From positions 17,336,471-17,400,470 of the forward strand of contig NC_064037.1 in the NCBI RefSeq assembly GCF_932526225.1: DNA of 64,000 nt, in the 5' to 3' direction. A program made the translations under genes and the position numbers. This document shows positions 44,856 to 57,700 of the stretch, in pieces (within the stretch, counting starts at the first letter, position 1; every line of letters starts with the position of its first letter). Origin of the DNA: Nematostella vectensis (lineage: Eukaryota; Cnidaria; Anthozoa; Actiniaria; Edwardsiidae). The notes below the pieces were generated by a model. That model did no database searches. It was not told the DNA's origin and worked only from the letters and a program-made list of their open reading frames with translations.

Positions 44856-47800
44856 CACGTTATTAGGAACTTGGACACGGATCTCAGATAGCTCAGTATC
44901 GTCTGACTTTGATTGAGCCTTTTTATGCTTTGTGGTTGAATGTTTCTTTTGTTGTTGATTCTTGAGTTTTTCTTTAAATCCAAGGTACCTAGGATACTGC
45001 CCAGTACACAGAACAGCATTGCAGTTACTACGGCAGCCCAGGTCAAATGGGTTATGGCCACTGCGGAACTTTCCAGTCACCTTAAAAAGATGTTAAAAAA
45101 AGACCTGATCATGAGATACATTCAAAAGATAAAGATTAAAAGCTGCTTACACAGCTGTGAAAATTATTTTGCATACAGTACAGTTGCTATTCTTGGGTAA
45201 TTTGATATTAAAACTTTATACTTGTTTGTAAATCCATTCTCCCACTTTTTAGTTTGTGTAAAATTAGTGGCTATAAAGTAGAACGAAAAAGAAAAAACAG
45301 TCCAAGACTCAGGTTTTATAACAGATTCAACATGTGGTCAAAATTCTTGCTATGCCTATTAGCACATTGGATGTTTTTTTAGAGATGCATTGTTGTAGTT
45401 ACTGACAATAAAGGGAAAAGAATTAAGCACTCCGTTGACTGTAAAACAAGTTAGGTGTTAAAGAAAAAGGTAAAGCAAGACCCACTAAGGGATACCCAAA
45501 TCAAAAGAATATCTGATAGCAGTTGTTACCCTAATAGGACCAGTTTGATACCCTAAAAGATAGGACAATTAAAGTTTGTACTCCCCAAAAAAATACCAAG
45601 AATAAAAAATTAAAAACCCAAAAAACTTTGCAACAAGAAATCACTGTGCGTTGTCTAGAAATGCTCTCAGAATATGCCATCTTCACATTTACTAAAAACG
45701 TAATTGAACACTGGATCCTTGGGGTGTAACATGTACCTGGATCCTTGGGGTGTAATATGTACCTGGATCCTTCGGGTGTAACATGTACCTGGATCCTTGG
45801 GGTGTAACATGTACCTGGATCCTTGGGGTGTAATATGTTCCTGGATCCTTGGGGTGTAATATGTACCTGGATCCTTGGGGTGTAACATGTACCTGGATCC
45901 TTGGGGTGTAACATGTACCTGGATCCTTGGGGTGTAACATGTACCTGGATCCTTGGGGTGTAACATGTACCTGGTTTCTTGGGGTGTAACATGTACCTGG
46001 ATCCTTGGGGTGTAACATGTACCTGGATCCTTGGGGTGTAACATGTACCTGGATCCTTGGGGTGTAACATGTACCTGGATCCTTGGGGTGTAACATGTAC
46101 CTGGGTCCTTGGGGTGTAACATGTACCTGGATCCTTGGGGTGTGGTATGTACCTGGGTCCTTGGGGTGTAATATGTACCTGGATCCTTGGGGTGTAACAT
46201 GTACCTGGATCCTTGGGGTGTAATATGTACCTGGGTCCTTGGGGTGTAACATGTACCTGGATCCTTGGGGTGTGGTATGTACCTGGATCCTTGGGGTGTG
46301 GTATGTACCTGGATCCTTGGGGTGTGGTATGTACCTGGGTCCTTGGGGTGTAATATGTACCTGGATCCTTCGGGTGTAACATGTACCTGGGTCCTTGGGG
46401 TGTAACATGTACCTGGATCCTTGGGGTGTAACATGTACCTGGATCCTTGGGGTGTGGTATGTACCTGGATCCTTGGGGTGTAACATGTACCTGGATCCTT
46501 GGGGTGTGGTATGTACCTGGATCCTTGGGGTGTAATATGTTCCTGGATCCTTGGGGTGTAATATGTACCTGGATCCTTGGGGTGTAACATGTACCTGGAT
46601 CCTTGGGGTGTAATATGTACCTGGGTCCTTGGGGTGTAACATGTACCTGGATCCTTGGGGTGTGGTATGTACCTGGATCCTTGGGGTGTGGTATGTACCT
46701 GGATCCTTGGGGTGTGGTATGTACCTGGGTCCTTGGGGTGTAATATGTACCTGGATCCTTCGGGTGTAACATGTACCTGGGTCCTTGGGGTGTAACATGT
46801 ACCTGGATCCTTGGGGTGTAACATGTACCTGGATCCTTGGGGTGTAACATGTACCTGGATCCTTGGGGTGTGGTATGTACCTGGATCCTTGGGGTGTAAC
46901 ATGTACCTGGATCCTTGGGGTGTAATATGTACCTGGATCCTTGGGGTGTGGTATGTACCTGGATCCTTGGGGTGTAACATGTACCTGGATCCTTGGGGTG
47001 TGGTATGTACCTGGATCCTTGGGGTGTAATATGTTCCTGGATCCTTGGGGTGTAATATGTACCTGGGTCCTTGGGGTGTAACATGTACCTGGATCCTTGG
47101 GGTGTAACATGTACCTGGATCCTTGGGGTGTAACATGTACCTGGTTTCTTGGGGTGTGGTATGTACCTGGATCCTTGGGGTGTAACATGTACCTGGATCC
47201 TTGGGGTGTGGTATGTACCTGGATCCTTGGGGTGTAACATGTACCTGGATCCTTGGGGTGTGATATGTACCTGGATCCTTGGGGTGTAATATGTTCCTGG
47301 ATCCTTGGGGTGTAATATGTACCTGGGTCCTTGGGGTGTAACATGTACCTGGGTCCTTGGGGTGTAACATGTACCTGGATCCTTGGGGTGTAACATGTAC
47401 CTGGATCCTTGGGGTGTGGTATGTACCTGGATCCTTGGGGTGTAACATGTACCTGGATCCTTGGGGTGTAATATGTACCTGGATCCTTGGGGTGTGGTAT
47501 GTACCTGGATCCTTGGGGTGTAACATGTACCTGGATCCTTGGGGTGTGGTATGTACCTGGATCCTTGGGGTGTAATATGTTCCTGGATCCTTGGGGTGTA
47601 ATATGTACCTGGGTCCTTGGGGTGTAACATGTACCTGGATCCTTGGGGTGTAACATGTACCTGGATCCTTGGGGTGTAACATGTACCTGGTTTCTTGGGG
47701 TGTGGTATGTACCTGGATCCTTGGGGTGTAACATGTACCTGGATCCTTGGGGTGTGGTATGTACCTGGATCCTTGGGGTGTAACATGTACCTGGATCCTT

Positions 47801-50800
47801 GGGGTGTGGTATGTACCTGGATCCTTGGGGTGTAATATGTTCCTGGATCCTTGGGGTGTAATATGTACCTGGGTCCTTGGGGTGTAACATGTACCTGGAT
47901 CCTTGGGGTGTAACATGTACCTGGATCCTTGGGGTGTAATATGTACCTGTTCATTAGTAGTTCTCCCCATGCTCACAAGGCCAATATGGAAAACAGACAG
48001 CCCAAAAACAGGGACAGACGTGAGTGCACATACACACATAACAATAATACTGAGCATCTAGTTAAGGTCTTTAAATGTACCAATCAACAAGACTACCTAT
48101 CAATTGCTGATATTTTTGGTCAGCCAAAACAAACTTCATCAAGCTCATAATGACTATTTTGACATTTAACGAAGTATAAGGCAATAAAACTCATGTACTC
48201 ATTAGTTACAGCCCACAACAATTATCAATAAAGCTTGTGCATACTAACTGGATAATAACAAATGTGTGCATGATAACAAGTATTGAAATGATAGGGATCC
48301 AATCCTGCCAATTTACTTGCATTTCTCTCTACAGAGGGGGGGGTATACATGGCATTTTTTGATCAGTGGCGCCGTAATGGCTGCCACCATTTTGTAATGT
48401 CTGTTAATACCTTGTCCATATACAGTCATAGCCGACATATATCCGAGATAATGTGGTTGTCAAACTTCAACTAGACACCCTGGCTTCTAGCCCTGTACAG
48501 TTTATACCAATTTGTTAGCTGCTGGAGATCGGGAGAACGTCAATTCGTCCCACCTACTGGAATTCAAGGCGGCCATGTTGGAAATGACACCGGACCAACT
48601 TCCTCACAAGTTTCAGCATGGCTTCAACATAGTTCCTCCAGCTTAAGATCCATCGGGAAACGCCAGCCTAAACAACGGATACCTGAAGAGCTGTTCAAGG
48701 AACTAGGAGACTTAGGGATACGGAGAAAGTTTAGATCAAAGCGAAGTGGCAAACGACAAAACTGCATGAGCCATATTGGTAACCCTGTGTTGGAAACAAC
48801 AAACTCGTCAAACTCCACACCTGCAACCTCACCAAGGTGCTCTGCCCCAGATTTGCATAATATTCCTACTGTAATTTCCTATCGCGAGCCACAAGAGGCT
48901 GGCGAAAGTGGATGCGGCCCCTGCTTTGTTCGCGGAGCTAAACAGCAATAACATTGACATTTGTTTTGTTTCGGAATCGTGGCTCAACAAGAAAATTTTG
49001 TCTCACATGATTTGCCCTGATGGCTACGTGATGGTCAGGAAAGATCGACCTGGGATGCGGATGGGAGGAGGAGTTGCTATTATATGTAGAAATAACTGGA
49101 AGATTGAAGTGATCAAGGTCACGGATGATTTTGAGTCCATTTGGTGTAAAATAACAACCCCAAATTCAGTATATTATGTGGCCAGTGTGTACCATCCTCC
49201 TGATCCTATCTATGAGCCTAAGGACTTACTGGACTTTCTATCTGACACCTGTGATGAAGTCCTGCTTGCTGATCCAGATGCTAAGATAGCCATCGCAGGA
49301 GATATCAACCAGCTGGATATAAAGAATCTGATGCAGCAGTATGGGCTACATCAAAAGGTACCGACCAGAGGGGATATATTACTCGTTGTCTTTCTGACTA
49401 ATCATCCACTTCTCTGGAAGTCTGGTAGAGTACACAAAGGCCTGGTGAGATCGGACCACTTAGTTGTCACCGTTCCACCCACAATCCCCACCAAACCTCA
49501 GCGTAGATATGTTACTTTCCGTGATACTAGAAACCATCGAAAACTAGCTCTAGAAGCTAGACTAAATTTTTTCGACTGGAGACCTATTAACAATCTTGCT
49601 AACCTAGAGGAGAGTGTGGAGCTGCTAAATGCGAGCCTGTGGTCGATGTTCAATGAATTTTTTCCGCTCATTACGGTCAAAGTCTCATCCAGAGACCCAC
49701 CTTACATGTCCCCCCTGGTTAAGCATCTTTGTAACATCAGGAACAGAATCGCGCATTAAGGAACCCGTGCTGAGATCCTGAGGCGCCAAGAGTGTATCAA
49801 CATTCTCATTTGGAGAAATCAGGTGGAAGCTGTTCAAAAGGAACACAAATGTGGGTCGAAAGAATGGTGGGAGACAGCCAATAGAATAACTGGCCGGAAG
49901 ATGCAGGGAACGCCCATCAGCTTGGTGATTCCACCCGACATAATCAACTCACATTTTCAAGGCACCAATACTGATAAGGCATATGTTGTCCCCGTGCGCC
50001 GGGATACCGGAAGGCACCCGAATCCCAACAGTGAGTGAGAGCGATGTAATGAGTTTTTTTATCACATAGAAACGAACTGCCTCAGGGCCTGATCAATTTC
50101 CGTACTAGCTCTGGCGCGACTTTTCTCACCATCTTGCACCTTTTGTCACAAATGTCTTCAACTGTTCACTCAAACATCAAACTGTCCCAATGGCTTGGAA
50201 GTTAGCGAACATCTCGCCCATCCCTAAGGAATCTCCTCTGACAGAGTGTAGTCAACTCAGACCAATCTTACTGACTAATATCATCATGAGGATTTTCGAG
50301 CGTATTGTCTGCAGAAACGAACTCTGTTCCACTCTTAAGTCGGAAATTGGCCCTGACCAATTTGCCTACAAGAAAGGCCATAAAACACGACAATGGCCCT
50401 GATATAATGCCAACACTTTTGGCTCAAGCAGTTAGACAATGATGCAGATTTTGTTAGAGCCTTGTCATTTGATTTCAGCAAGGCCTTCGACACTGTCCCT
50501 CACCATATTCTCTGTAATAAGCTGGCAAAATACGACATCAACCCTTACATCGAGAACTGGATAACGAGTATCCTGTGCGATTGCCAGCAGCGAGTTGTGG
50601 TTGATGGGATGGCCACCAGTTTCCTTGGAATCAGCAGAGGAGTCCCCCAAGGGTTGGTGCTAGGACCGTTGCTATTCTCTATCATGGTAAATGACATTCA
50701 GCCCGCTAGCGCCAACTCCCTATTGATCAAATATGCGGATGACATCACAATAAGTATGCCTGTGATATCTGGCTCAGACACGATTGATTCCTCGCTGTAG

Positions 50801-53800
50801 GAAGTTACCAACGTCAAGCGCTGGGCGGTGGAGAACCGAATGGAGTTGAACATGAAAAAGACTTTCGAGATGGTAGTAAAAGGTAAAACTAGGAAGCCTA
50901 TTCCAGAGTCCATTGAGGGTATCGTTAGAAAGAATGAACTGAAACTGTTAGGGATCACAATCCATGAGGATCCATGTAACTGGGACAATCAATTTGAAAA
51001 CATGTTATCGAAAGCTAGTTCCCGATTGTATATTCTTAGGGTCTGTAAGTACTATCGATACTCATCACATTACCTCACGGTGCTTTTTAATAGTCTTATA
51101 ATGTCACTTTTTACCTATGCAATGGAGGTCTGGGCCTCTGCCCACCATACTAAGTATCTCTCACGTATAGATAAGTTTTGCAAAAGAGCTTTTCGTTATG
51201 GTTACACTAGTGAGTACTTTTCCATTGCTGATCTCATCTCTGAGAGAGACAGAAGTCTCTGGGTCAAGAGTGCTGGGAACAGCAACCACCCACTCCACGA
51301 TTTATTGCCCCCTCAAAGGAATAGGTGTCTGAGAGCTAAAGGCCATAACTACATTCTGCCATGTGTACATACTGAGCGCTTTAAGCATTGTTTTATAAAC
51401 AGATGCCTTTTCAATTTTGTAAAGACCTAATCCGGTACATAGATTTCTAATGTAGTATACAGTAATGTTTATGAACTTACAAATAATAGTTTTAGTATTT
51501 TTTCACTAGAATTGTAAAGTAACACGTTTGCCTGTAACTATTGTTTTAATAAAGATTCTATCTATCTATCTATCCACCCATCCATCCATCCATCCATCCA
51601 TCCACCAACCAACCCACCCACCCACCCACCCACCCACCCACCCACCCACCCACCCACCCATCCATCCATCCACCCACCCATCCATCCATCCATCCATCCA
51701 CCCACCAACCCACCCACCCATCCATCCATCCATCCATCCACCCACCCATCCATCCATCCATCCATCCATCCATCCATCCATCCATCCATCCATCCATCCA
51801 TCCATCCACCCACCCACCCATCCATCCATCCATCCATCCACCCACCCACACACCCACACATCCATCCATCCACCCACCAACCCACCCACCCACCCACCCC
51901 CCACCCACCCACCCACCCACCCATCCATCCATCCATCCATCCATCCATCCATCCATCCATCCATCCATCCATCCATCCATCCATCCATCCATCCATCCAT
52001 CCATCCATCCATCTATCTATCTATCTAACATTTGAGATTGTCAAATTTATAAAATCTACTGTATCTATTGTAATTTATAAAATCTACTGTATATGGTCCA
52101 CAACAATTTCAATCAAAGAATGAGACAAACATATGTAGAACATTATTTCAAATAATTTTTTTTTTACAAAGGATACGATATAATAACTTCTGGAGACCCC
52201 ATATTTCCTTTATTATCCAAGACATGAACTAGTGCTAAGGCAAACACTGAGACGATGTCAACAGAGAGTGACGACACAAATAAAAAGAAGTAACGATAAT
52301 TCCTCCGTCCTATGCAATTATCCACCCAAGGACAGTGGTGATCAAACATCTGAGAAAAGAAACATGTAATTTTTTTTTTGTATTTCCAAATTCAATTGAT
52401 ATAAGAACAGCTTTACCAAATCAGTAATAAACCTACCTCTATACAGTTATTGCATATGCTACAGTGTGAGCAGCGGGGAGGGCGGTAGAACTTGCACGTG
52501 TCACACCATTTCATGCGCACCGTGATCCCATTAATATCTACATTTTTGTAAAGTGGAACTTTAAAGTCGTCTTGTTCTGGTGTGTATGGAACTGAAATTG
52601 AAGCCAAAGTGTCATAGAAGCAAACTGCGCTACATATACCTATGCTATAAAAAGGGCTACATCTGTCTAGCACACATTTTTGATTGGTCAAGCAGCTGTA
52701 TGACATCATCAACCTGAACTAGCTTTTAACTTGGGTCCCATAATTGAAAAAGCAAAACATGACAAAAACACAAAAACTGTTAGAAATGAAAATACCCAAG
52801 TACCTTCAATGCTGCTAGACAAAGCATAAAATAATAGAAGGCAGGTCTGATAGTATAAACAAGCACAAGTTTGGCACAAGGTAAAGTTTTTATGTCATTT
52901 TTTTTTTCAACTGTGAATAAAAAATAACAAAGGTGTGGCTGACAAGGGTACTTGAGGTTTTCGAATTGAGACAACATAAACAAATATTATTGTACTAGTA
53001 CTTAAAATTTAGATTAATAGCTTAGGTGAAGTATTTGGTAATTCAGCAAAGTGCTAATGAGCCTTGGGATGAGTGCCATTCAAGTAAAGCTGTTGGCGAA
53101 ATGATCAAGTCGCTTAGTTAGGTGAATAACACTAGACAGCTGGCTGACATAGTTTAGCCAAATCAAATGCAACAGGGTTTGCCTAAATTCTACACTTTGC
53201 ATTAGAATATGTGTTAGTATTCGAGTATGTAGTAGGTACACACAATAAAGAATATGAGGATTTAATTAATTTATGGAATCAAATGTGCTGTTTAGGAAAT
53301 AGAAAAAAACAAATAGAGCAAAAATTCATATGTGCACTGCTTGTATTCACCAAAAACACTTATAAACAAATCCAAATCAATCAACAAATAATCTCTGTTG
53401 GACTTGGCGGAAGTATGTAATTGGACTAAACTAAAATATTTTCAAATATGATGTTTTTATTTGAGTTTTTAATGTTCTCGAAAAACCTTCAAGTGCAAGT
53501 ATGTCTTCTTGGAATGATATTTTTATGACATCCAAAAATTATCATTGGATAGATCTAAGTATTGTTTAAGTGATACTCGATACAAGCCAAACAGCTTCAT
53601 TTGGCTAAATCCACCTAAGCATAACCGCATATTATTATACAACATAATTTTTTGTCCAGTTTTTTCTCTCCAATCCAGTGTTCAAATTTAACATGGCTTC
53701 CCAAGGCTGTTAAGATATTTATATCGCAAACAATATAAGAGCATTCCCAAGAGAGCTACATCTATTTTAAATATCAATCGAAATATTTTTGCCGCGAATT

Positions 53801-54369
53801 TTTTTCGATTGTTATCAATAGTCAAGAACACGAACTATGAACTGTCAAACTTGAAATATCGGATCAAACACTTTGATTGCTTAAAGGCAGAGCAATAACA
53901 CCAACTAAGGACGGACACGGGAAACATCTAGTATTTTTCTTCCTTGTTTTGAAGCTACGCTCGCTAAGCTGGGTTGAGGACCGGATGAGAAGTAATGGCT
54001 TCTTTTCGCCCAAATAGCAAAATCATCCCCACTTACCTCTAGGAACTATTCCAGGGTCTCTGAACGTAGCATGGGCGAAATTTGCTAGCACGAAGAATGT
54101 GAGGAGCCCCTCGTAAACAGGTATAAGTATGGAGTATTGGCGAGTGAGATAAGGACATCTGTGGAGAGAAAACTCCTGACATCAGTGTTGCTTTGCTTTC
54201 GGCGTGAGCACGATTTCACAAGGACAGAGCGCAAGCAAATTCACATCAAAACTCTCCCAACTTACACAAATATAAAAAATAACGTGCTGGTGCCCAATAA
54301 AAGGACAGTAGCACAGATTATTGGTATTTGCTTAGAAGTTAGTCCGCGACTAGAGTCGGAACAAGGCAT
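44856..54369 (-). CDS. ZDHHC5: DHHC palmitoyltransferase, ZDHHC5/8-like
   Basis: Transfers palmitate to cysteines of membrane proteins; family members act at the plasma membrane and Golgi. Six exons with matching phases give at least 294 residues: 54369-54266, 54158-54037, 52591-52437, 52349-52177, 48049-47947, 45080-44856. Two membrane segments lie near residues 17-35 and 46-66 ([29 protein letters not shown]). The Cys-rich domain has [18 protein letters not shown], then the catalytic DHHC (130-133) in [20 protein letters not shown], two more membrane segments, the TTxE-type motif (GRTTNEQ, 213-219) and [12 protein letters not shown]. These place it with ZDHHC5/8. The last exon ends at a donor (GTG|GTAAGA), so the long tail of the family is missing here; it may lie further left. 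Intron 4 holds a LINE, and intron 5 a 2.2-kb minisatellite starting at its first base. Confidence 0.92.
45722..47946 (-). repeat. 26-bp minisatellite beginning at the ZDHHC exon-5 splice donor, about 85 copies
   Basis: On the gene strand the unit is GTACATGTTACACCCCAAGG ATCCAG. The intron begins CAG|GTACATATTACACCCC, so the first repeat unit starts at the first intron base and each unit ends CAG before GTACAT. Higher-order copies are seen at 390 bp (15 units; 46221 and 46611) and 546 bp (21 units; 46811 and 47357). The unit has no stop codon in any of the three gene-strand frames. This gives three overlapping open frames of 730-800 codons, one of which is continuous with exon 5. Confidence 0.96.
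48540..51560 (+). mobile_element. Decayed CR1/Jockey-type LINE in ZDHHC intron 4, antisense to the gene
   Basis: Fragments in order: an apurinic-endonuclease-like frame (48908-49759; [33 protein letters not shown]), a connector (49758-50040), then reverse transcriptase pieces (50190-50402 with [12 protein letters not shown] and RPILLTNI; 50462-50800 with [27 protein letters not shown] and the YADD catalytic box), and a C-terminal part (50828-51430; [22 protein letters not shown]). At least three stops or frame changes interrupt it, so it is inactive. Its 3' end is AATAAAGATTCTATCTATC, merging with the CATC satellite. The 5' boundary is uncertain. A 5' part before the endonuclease (48600-48900) may be a remnant of the first ORF. 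Confidence 0.88.
51561..52024 (+). repeat. CATC/CACC tetranucleotide satellite growing from the LINE tail
   Basis: CTATCTATCTATC directly after the LINE end passes into CATC and CACC units for about 460 bp, then back to CTATCTATCTAAC. All frames on both strands are open in long stretches as a by-product. Confidence 0.93.
52738..54036. other. ZDHHC intron 2
   Basis: AT-rich, about 1.4 kb between exons 3 and 2, no repeat or open frame that I can support. A short frame at 53211-53420 has no features. Confidence 0.4.
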
Positions 54370-54749
54370 GATTTCAGGCTCTCGGCCTTTTTCCTTGAGA
54401 GCTTTGGGAAAATATTAGACCAATGCGCATGCGCAGTCAAGGCGTCAGCGGTTTCTCGCAACAAAACAACATGGCGGATGTTGTGATGCTTAAAGTTTGT
54501 TGGAGCGCCTCCCTTGTATGAGATAGTAGTGATGGCAAGGCGATCCCTTTCTTTTCTCCGTGTTCGGTTGTTTACTTATTATCTTTAAAGTTTCTTTTTC
54601 AAATGGCTATAGTGCGGGATCGTAATATTTTGCAATCTGATGTGTTGAAGAGATTTCTCTGATAGAACCGAAGCTTACTTAATCAATTAAATAAGTTAAG
54701 TATTACTAACATCGCTTGTAGTGAGATCTTCTTTAGGATAGAAAGAATT
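54370..54749. promoter_or_regulatory. Bidirectional promoter of ZDHHC and FBXW8
   Basis: 380 bp between divergent starts. It contains CCAAT at 54420, TGCGCATGCGCA (54424-54435, an NRF1-type palindrome) and CAACATGGCGGA (54467-54478, TISU/YY1 type). The last begins a 16-codon upstream frame (MADVVMLKVCWSASLV) ahead of the FBXW8 start. No TATA box is placed sensibly, as expected for this promoter class. Confidence 0.6.
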
Positions 54750-57700
54750 ATGGCAGACGAGGAGGAAGAACTGCTGAAATTTAGATTGGAATGGGAAAAA
54801 GAAATTAAACAACAAGATGACGTGAAGAACAAACTGCGAAAGAAATCATGCGATGTGAAGAGTGAGGGAGATTTGAAAAAGGATTTACTTGAAGGGATAT
54901 TCCAACGTCAAGAGTCAAAAAGGCCTCAAGAACTCATTATAAATGGTGGCGAGGGAAAATCTGAAATCAACAAAGGATCAACTGCAAATGAAGAGATAAT
55001 ACGAAACAAGAAGAGCGAGATTATCCTTTTGAGCCTACCAAACCCTGAAGGTAGTACTGGGGAGAATGAAAAATGCACCAAGAAGCAGAAAGTATCTAAA
55101 TTAGATCTCGAGGAAAGTCATAGATCTGGAACACCGTTACTGGAACAACTGATATTTGATATAGATGAGGTTACTGCAATCCCATTCTTTGATTTACAGC
55201 TTCCCAGGGAAGTGGGCATGAAGATATTGGGCCACTTATCTATGTGGGATTTGTGTCAATGTGCTATTGTATCTAAATCCTGGAAAAGTTTAGCTGAAGA
55301 CGAATTACTGTGGTTTAAGATAGGGGTTGATAAAGGATTTATGTCAAAGTGTCAACTGGTTGTAGAAGGGTCCAACTGGAAGAGACATGTTAGAGACTCC
55401 ATCATGCAGAACAGACGGCAGCAGCAGAGATGGAGGGAAAGGGTCTGTAGGATCACACCTATGGACTATGAACGAGGTAAAGCTATAAAGTAAGACTATT
55501 ATTAAGCACTTTACAGCCTACTTTTGTGATGAACCAGCTTCAACATTTTAGGCATAACTAGGCAGGTTTTTAAACAATCGAAAGAAGCTGAGTTTCCCCA
55601 AATTAGGTTTTAAGTAGTCATCAATGTAAGAATTAGGCAAAGTCCCATTCTCCCTGCGGTAGAAAGCTTTCCCCACATAGGAAACTTTTTGTACTAAACA
55701 CACTGATGTAGGCAATATCAAGATTTTGAGGAAATTACATGAAACATATATTCCCTAATATATCTTATTGGAGATTTTCTGTTGTGAACCAATCAAAAGA
55801 AGAAAGAACAATAGTCTTTGCTTGACATAATTTTCACATGGTTTCCCACATTAGATTTGTCTAATAAGCCATATTACACATACTCTGATAAATCCTAAAA
55901 CTCAAATATTCTAAAACATTAGGTAGCATTTAGCTTTAAGTGTGCCTTATCAAATTTCAAATTTCGTATAATAACAAAGGCATTCTTGATATATAAGTGT
56001 GGATATGTCGTTAGGTTGCCTAGTTTTAAAACAAAGCATTACTTAAAGACAACTTGGGCTTATCGTAAAGACATGAATATCTATCTATAAGAAAATGATA
56101 ACTGCATTTCAACCAATCATTACCTTCCATTTGAGCCCTAAATCTCATAGTCGTTAACTGTCAAGAGGTGAGGGCATTGGACAATAGGGAATTGGTAGGG
56201 AATGTAGTAAGTAATTAGTGATTAGTATTCCCTTAAGTTGTGTCTTACCTTTGATTTTGTTCCAGGAGGATTTCAATAAAAAACAAGTTGCAACTTAGGG
56301 AATACTAATCACTTAGAAAATGGCTTACTAAATAATAACTACAAACCCCCCTTAAATGTCCCTGTTATTAAAAATCCTCCACTTCTCCACATTCTAGAGA
56401 AAGTCAATATTGTCATTTGTTATTTTTAGTTTTTTGGTGTTCTATTTGTCCCTTTTCCTCTAGGTGGAAGTCTTAGTGCTGTGGGGATGTCTAACAGTTT
56501 AGTTTGTGCTGGGTATTCTACTGGGACAGTTTTGCTTTGGGACTTTGAGGGGCATGATGGACCATCATATAAGCTAATGGATCCTTTAATTGATGGCCAG
56601 GAGAGGCCCTGTGTGACAGCTACTTGTATAAGTAATGGGCTCTGTGCAGCTGGCTTTGAGAATGGTTAGTAAATAAGTATGATTTTTCAAGTTATAGTCA
56701 CAGGCTGCCACCAATTTTCACATGCTTATGTACAGATTGTATGTTTATTTTATTTTTTTCCTGTGTGTATTTGAATTAATGAATCAAAGGCATGTGTTTG
56801 GCCTACATGTTGTTTGTGTATTATCATGTTTTTTCCCTAGTCACCCATGTAGTCAATGGGACTGAAAATGTGAGGCTGTAAAAAGCTGAATGAACTCACA
56901 TTCGCATCATTGAAAGTATGTAGTTTAATTTTGTTTTTAATAGGTCGTGTAAATATCTGGCAGAATATGTTTCCTCACTCCCCTGTGAACAACTTCAGTG
57001 TTGATGGCCCTGTCAAGTCTGTTGCCATAGCAACTAACAGAGAGCTGTCAGTGGTTGCATTATCTGAGAATGAAGTCAGAGTTGATGTCGCTGATGCAAA
57101 TGGCAGATGGAGATGTCGCCAGCAAAAGGCAACAGAGAGCAAGGTGATTTAACCTTTTTTAAGGCTGCCAACAATTCCGATCCTAAAGCTTTGTTCTGTT
57201 GTCATACATGGGTTGTATAAGTGGCTGTTTGATGCATGTTCCCATACCTTTAATTGACCATTATGTATTTTTTCCTCATTGTCTCCCCCAAGGGTGATAA
57301 GTCTTATCTAATCTTCACGCTTTGGTTGTAAGTAAGTAAGCAACACATTAACTGCCATGGGAACTTTTTGCCATTTGGATATATTATTCCAAACCTTTTT
57401 ACTGCTTGCAGCTTCAGCACATGCATTTGCTACAGAGCACGAGAACAATTTACCACCAGTATGTCATTCTCACAAGGGATACCATTGAATTGCACGACAC
57501 GTCAGGTATTGACAATGTGACATTAATTGATCAAGTAATTGGCGGGAAGATCACATGTTCTGATTGTACGGCGGACACCTTGGCTGTTGGTATAGGATCG
57601 TATGGCTATGGGATCTTGGGCAACAAGGTAAGACCTTTTAAAAATGCCAATCAGGAAAAACACCGAATCAAGGTAGACAAAACTGGTGTTTTCTGAGGGA

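Noticed and set aside
45531..48057. Three overlapping minus-strand open frames of about 730-800 codons
   Set aside because: They are the 26-bp minisatellite read in all three frames. Only the first 35 or so codons (exon 5 of ZDHHC) are gene sequence. Translation of the rest would need intron retention.
51528..52028. His/Pro/Ser and Trp/Met/Asp/Gly-rich frames on both strands
   Set aside because: By-product of CATC/CACC repeats after the LINE tail.
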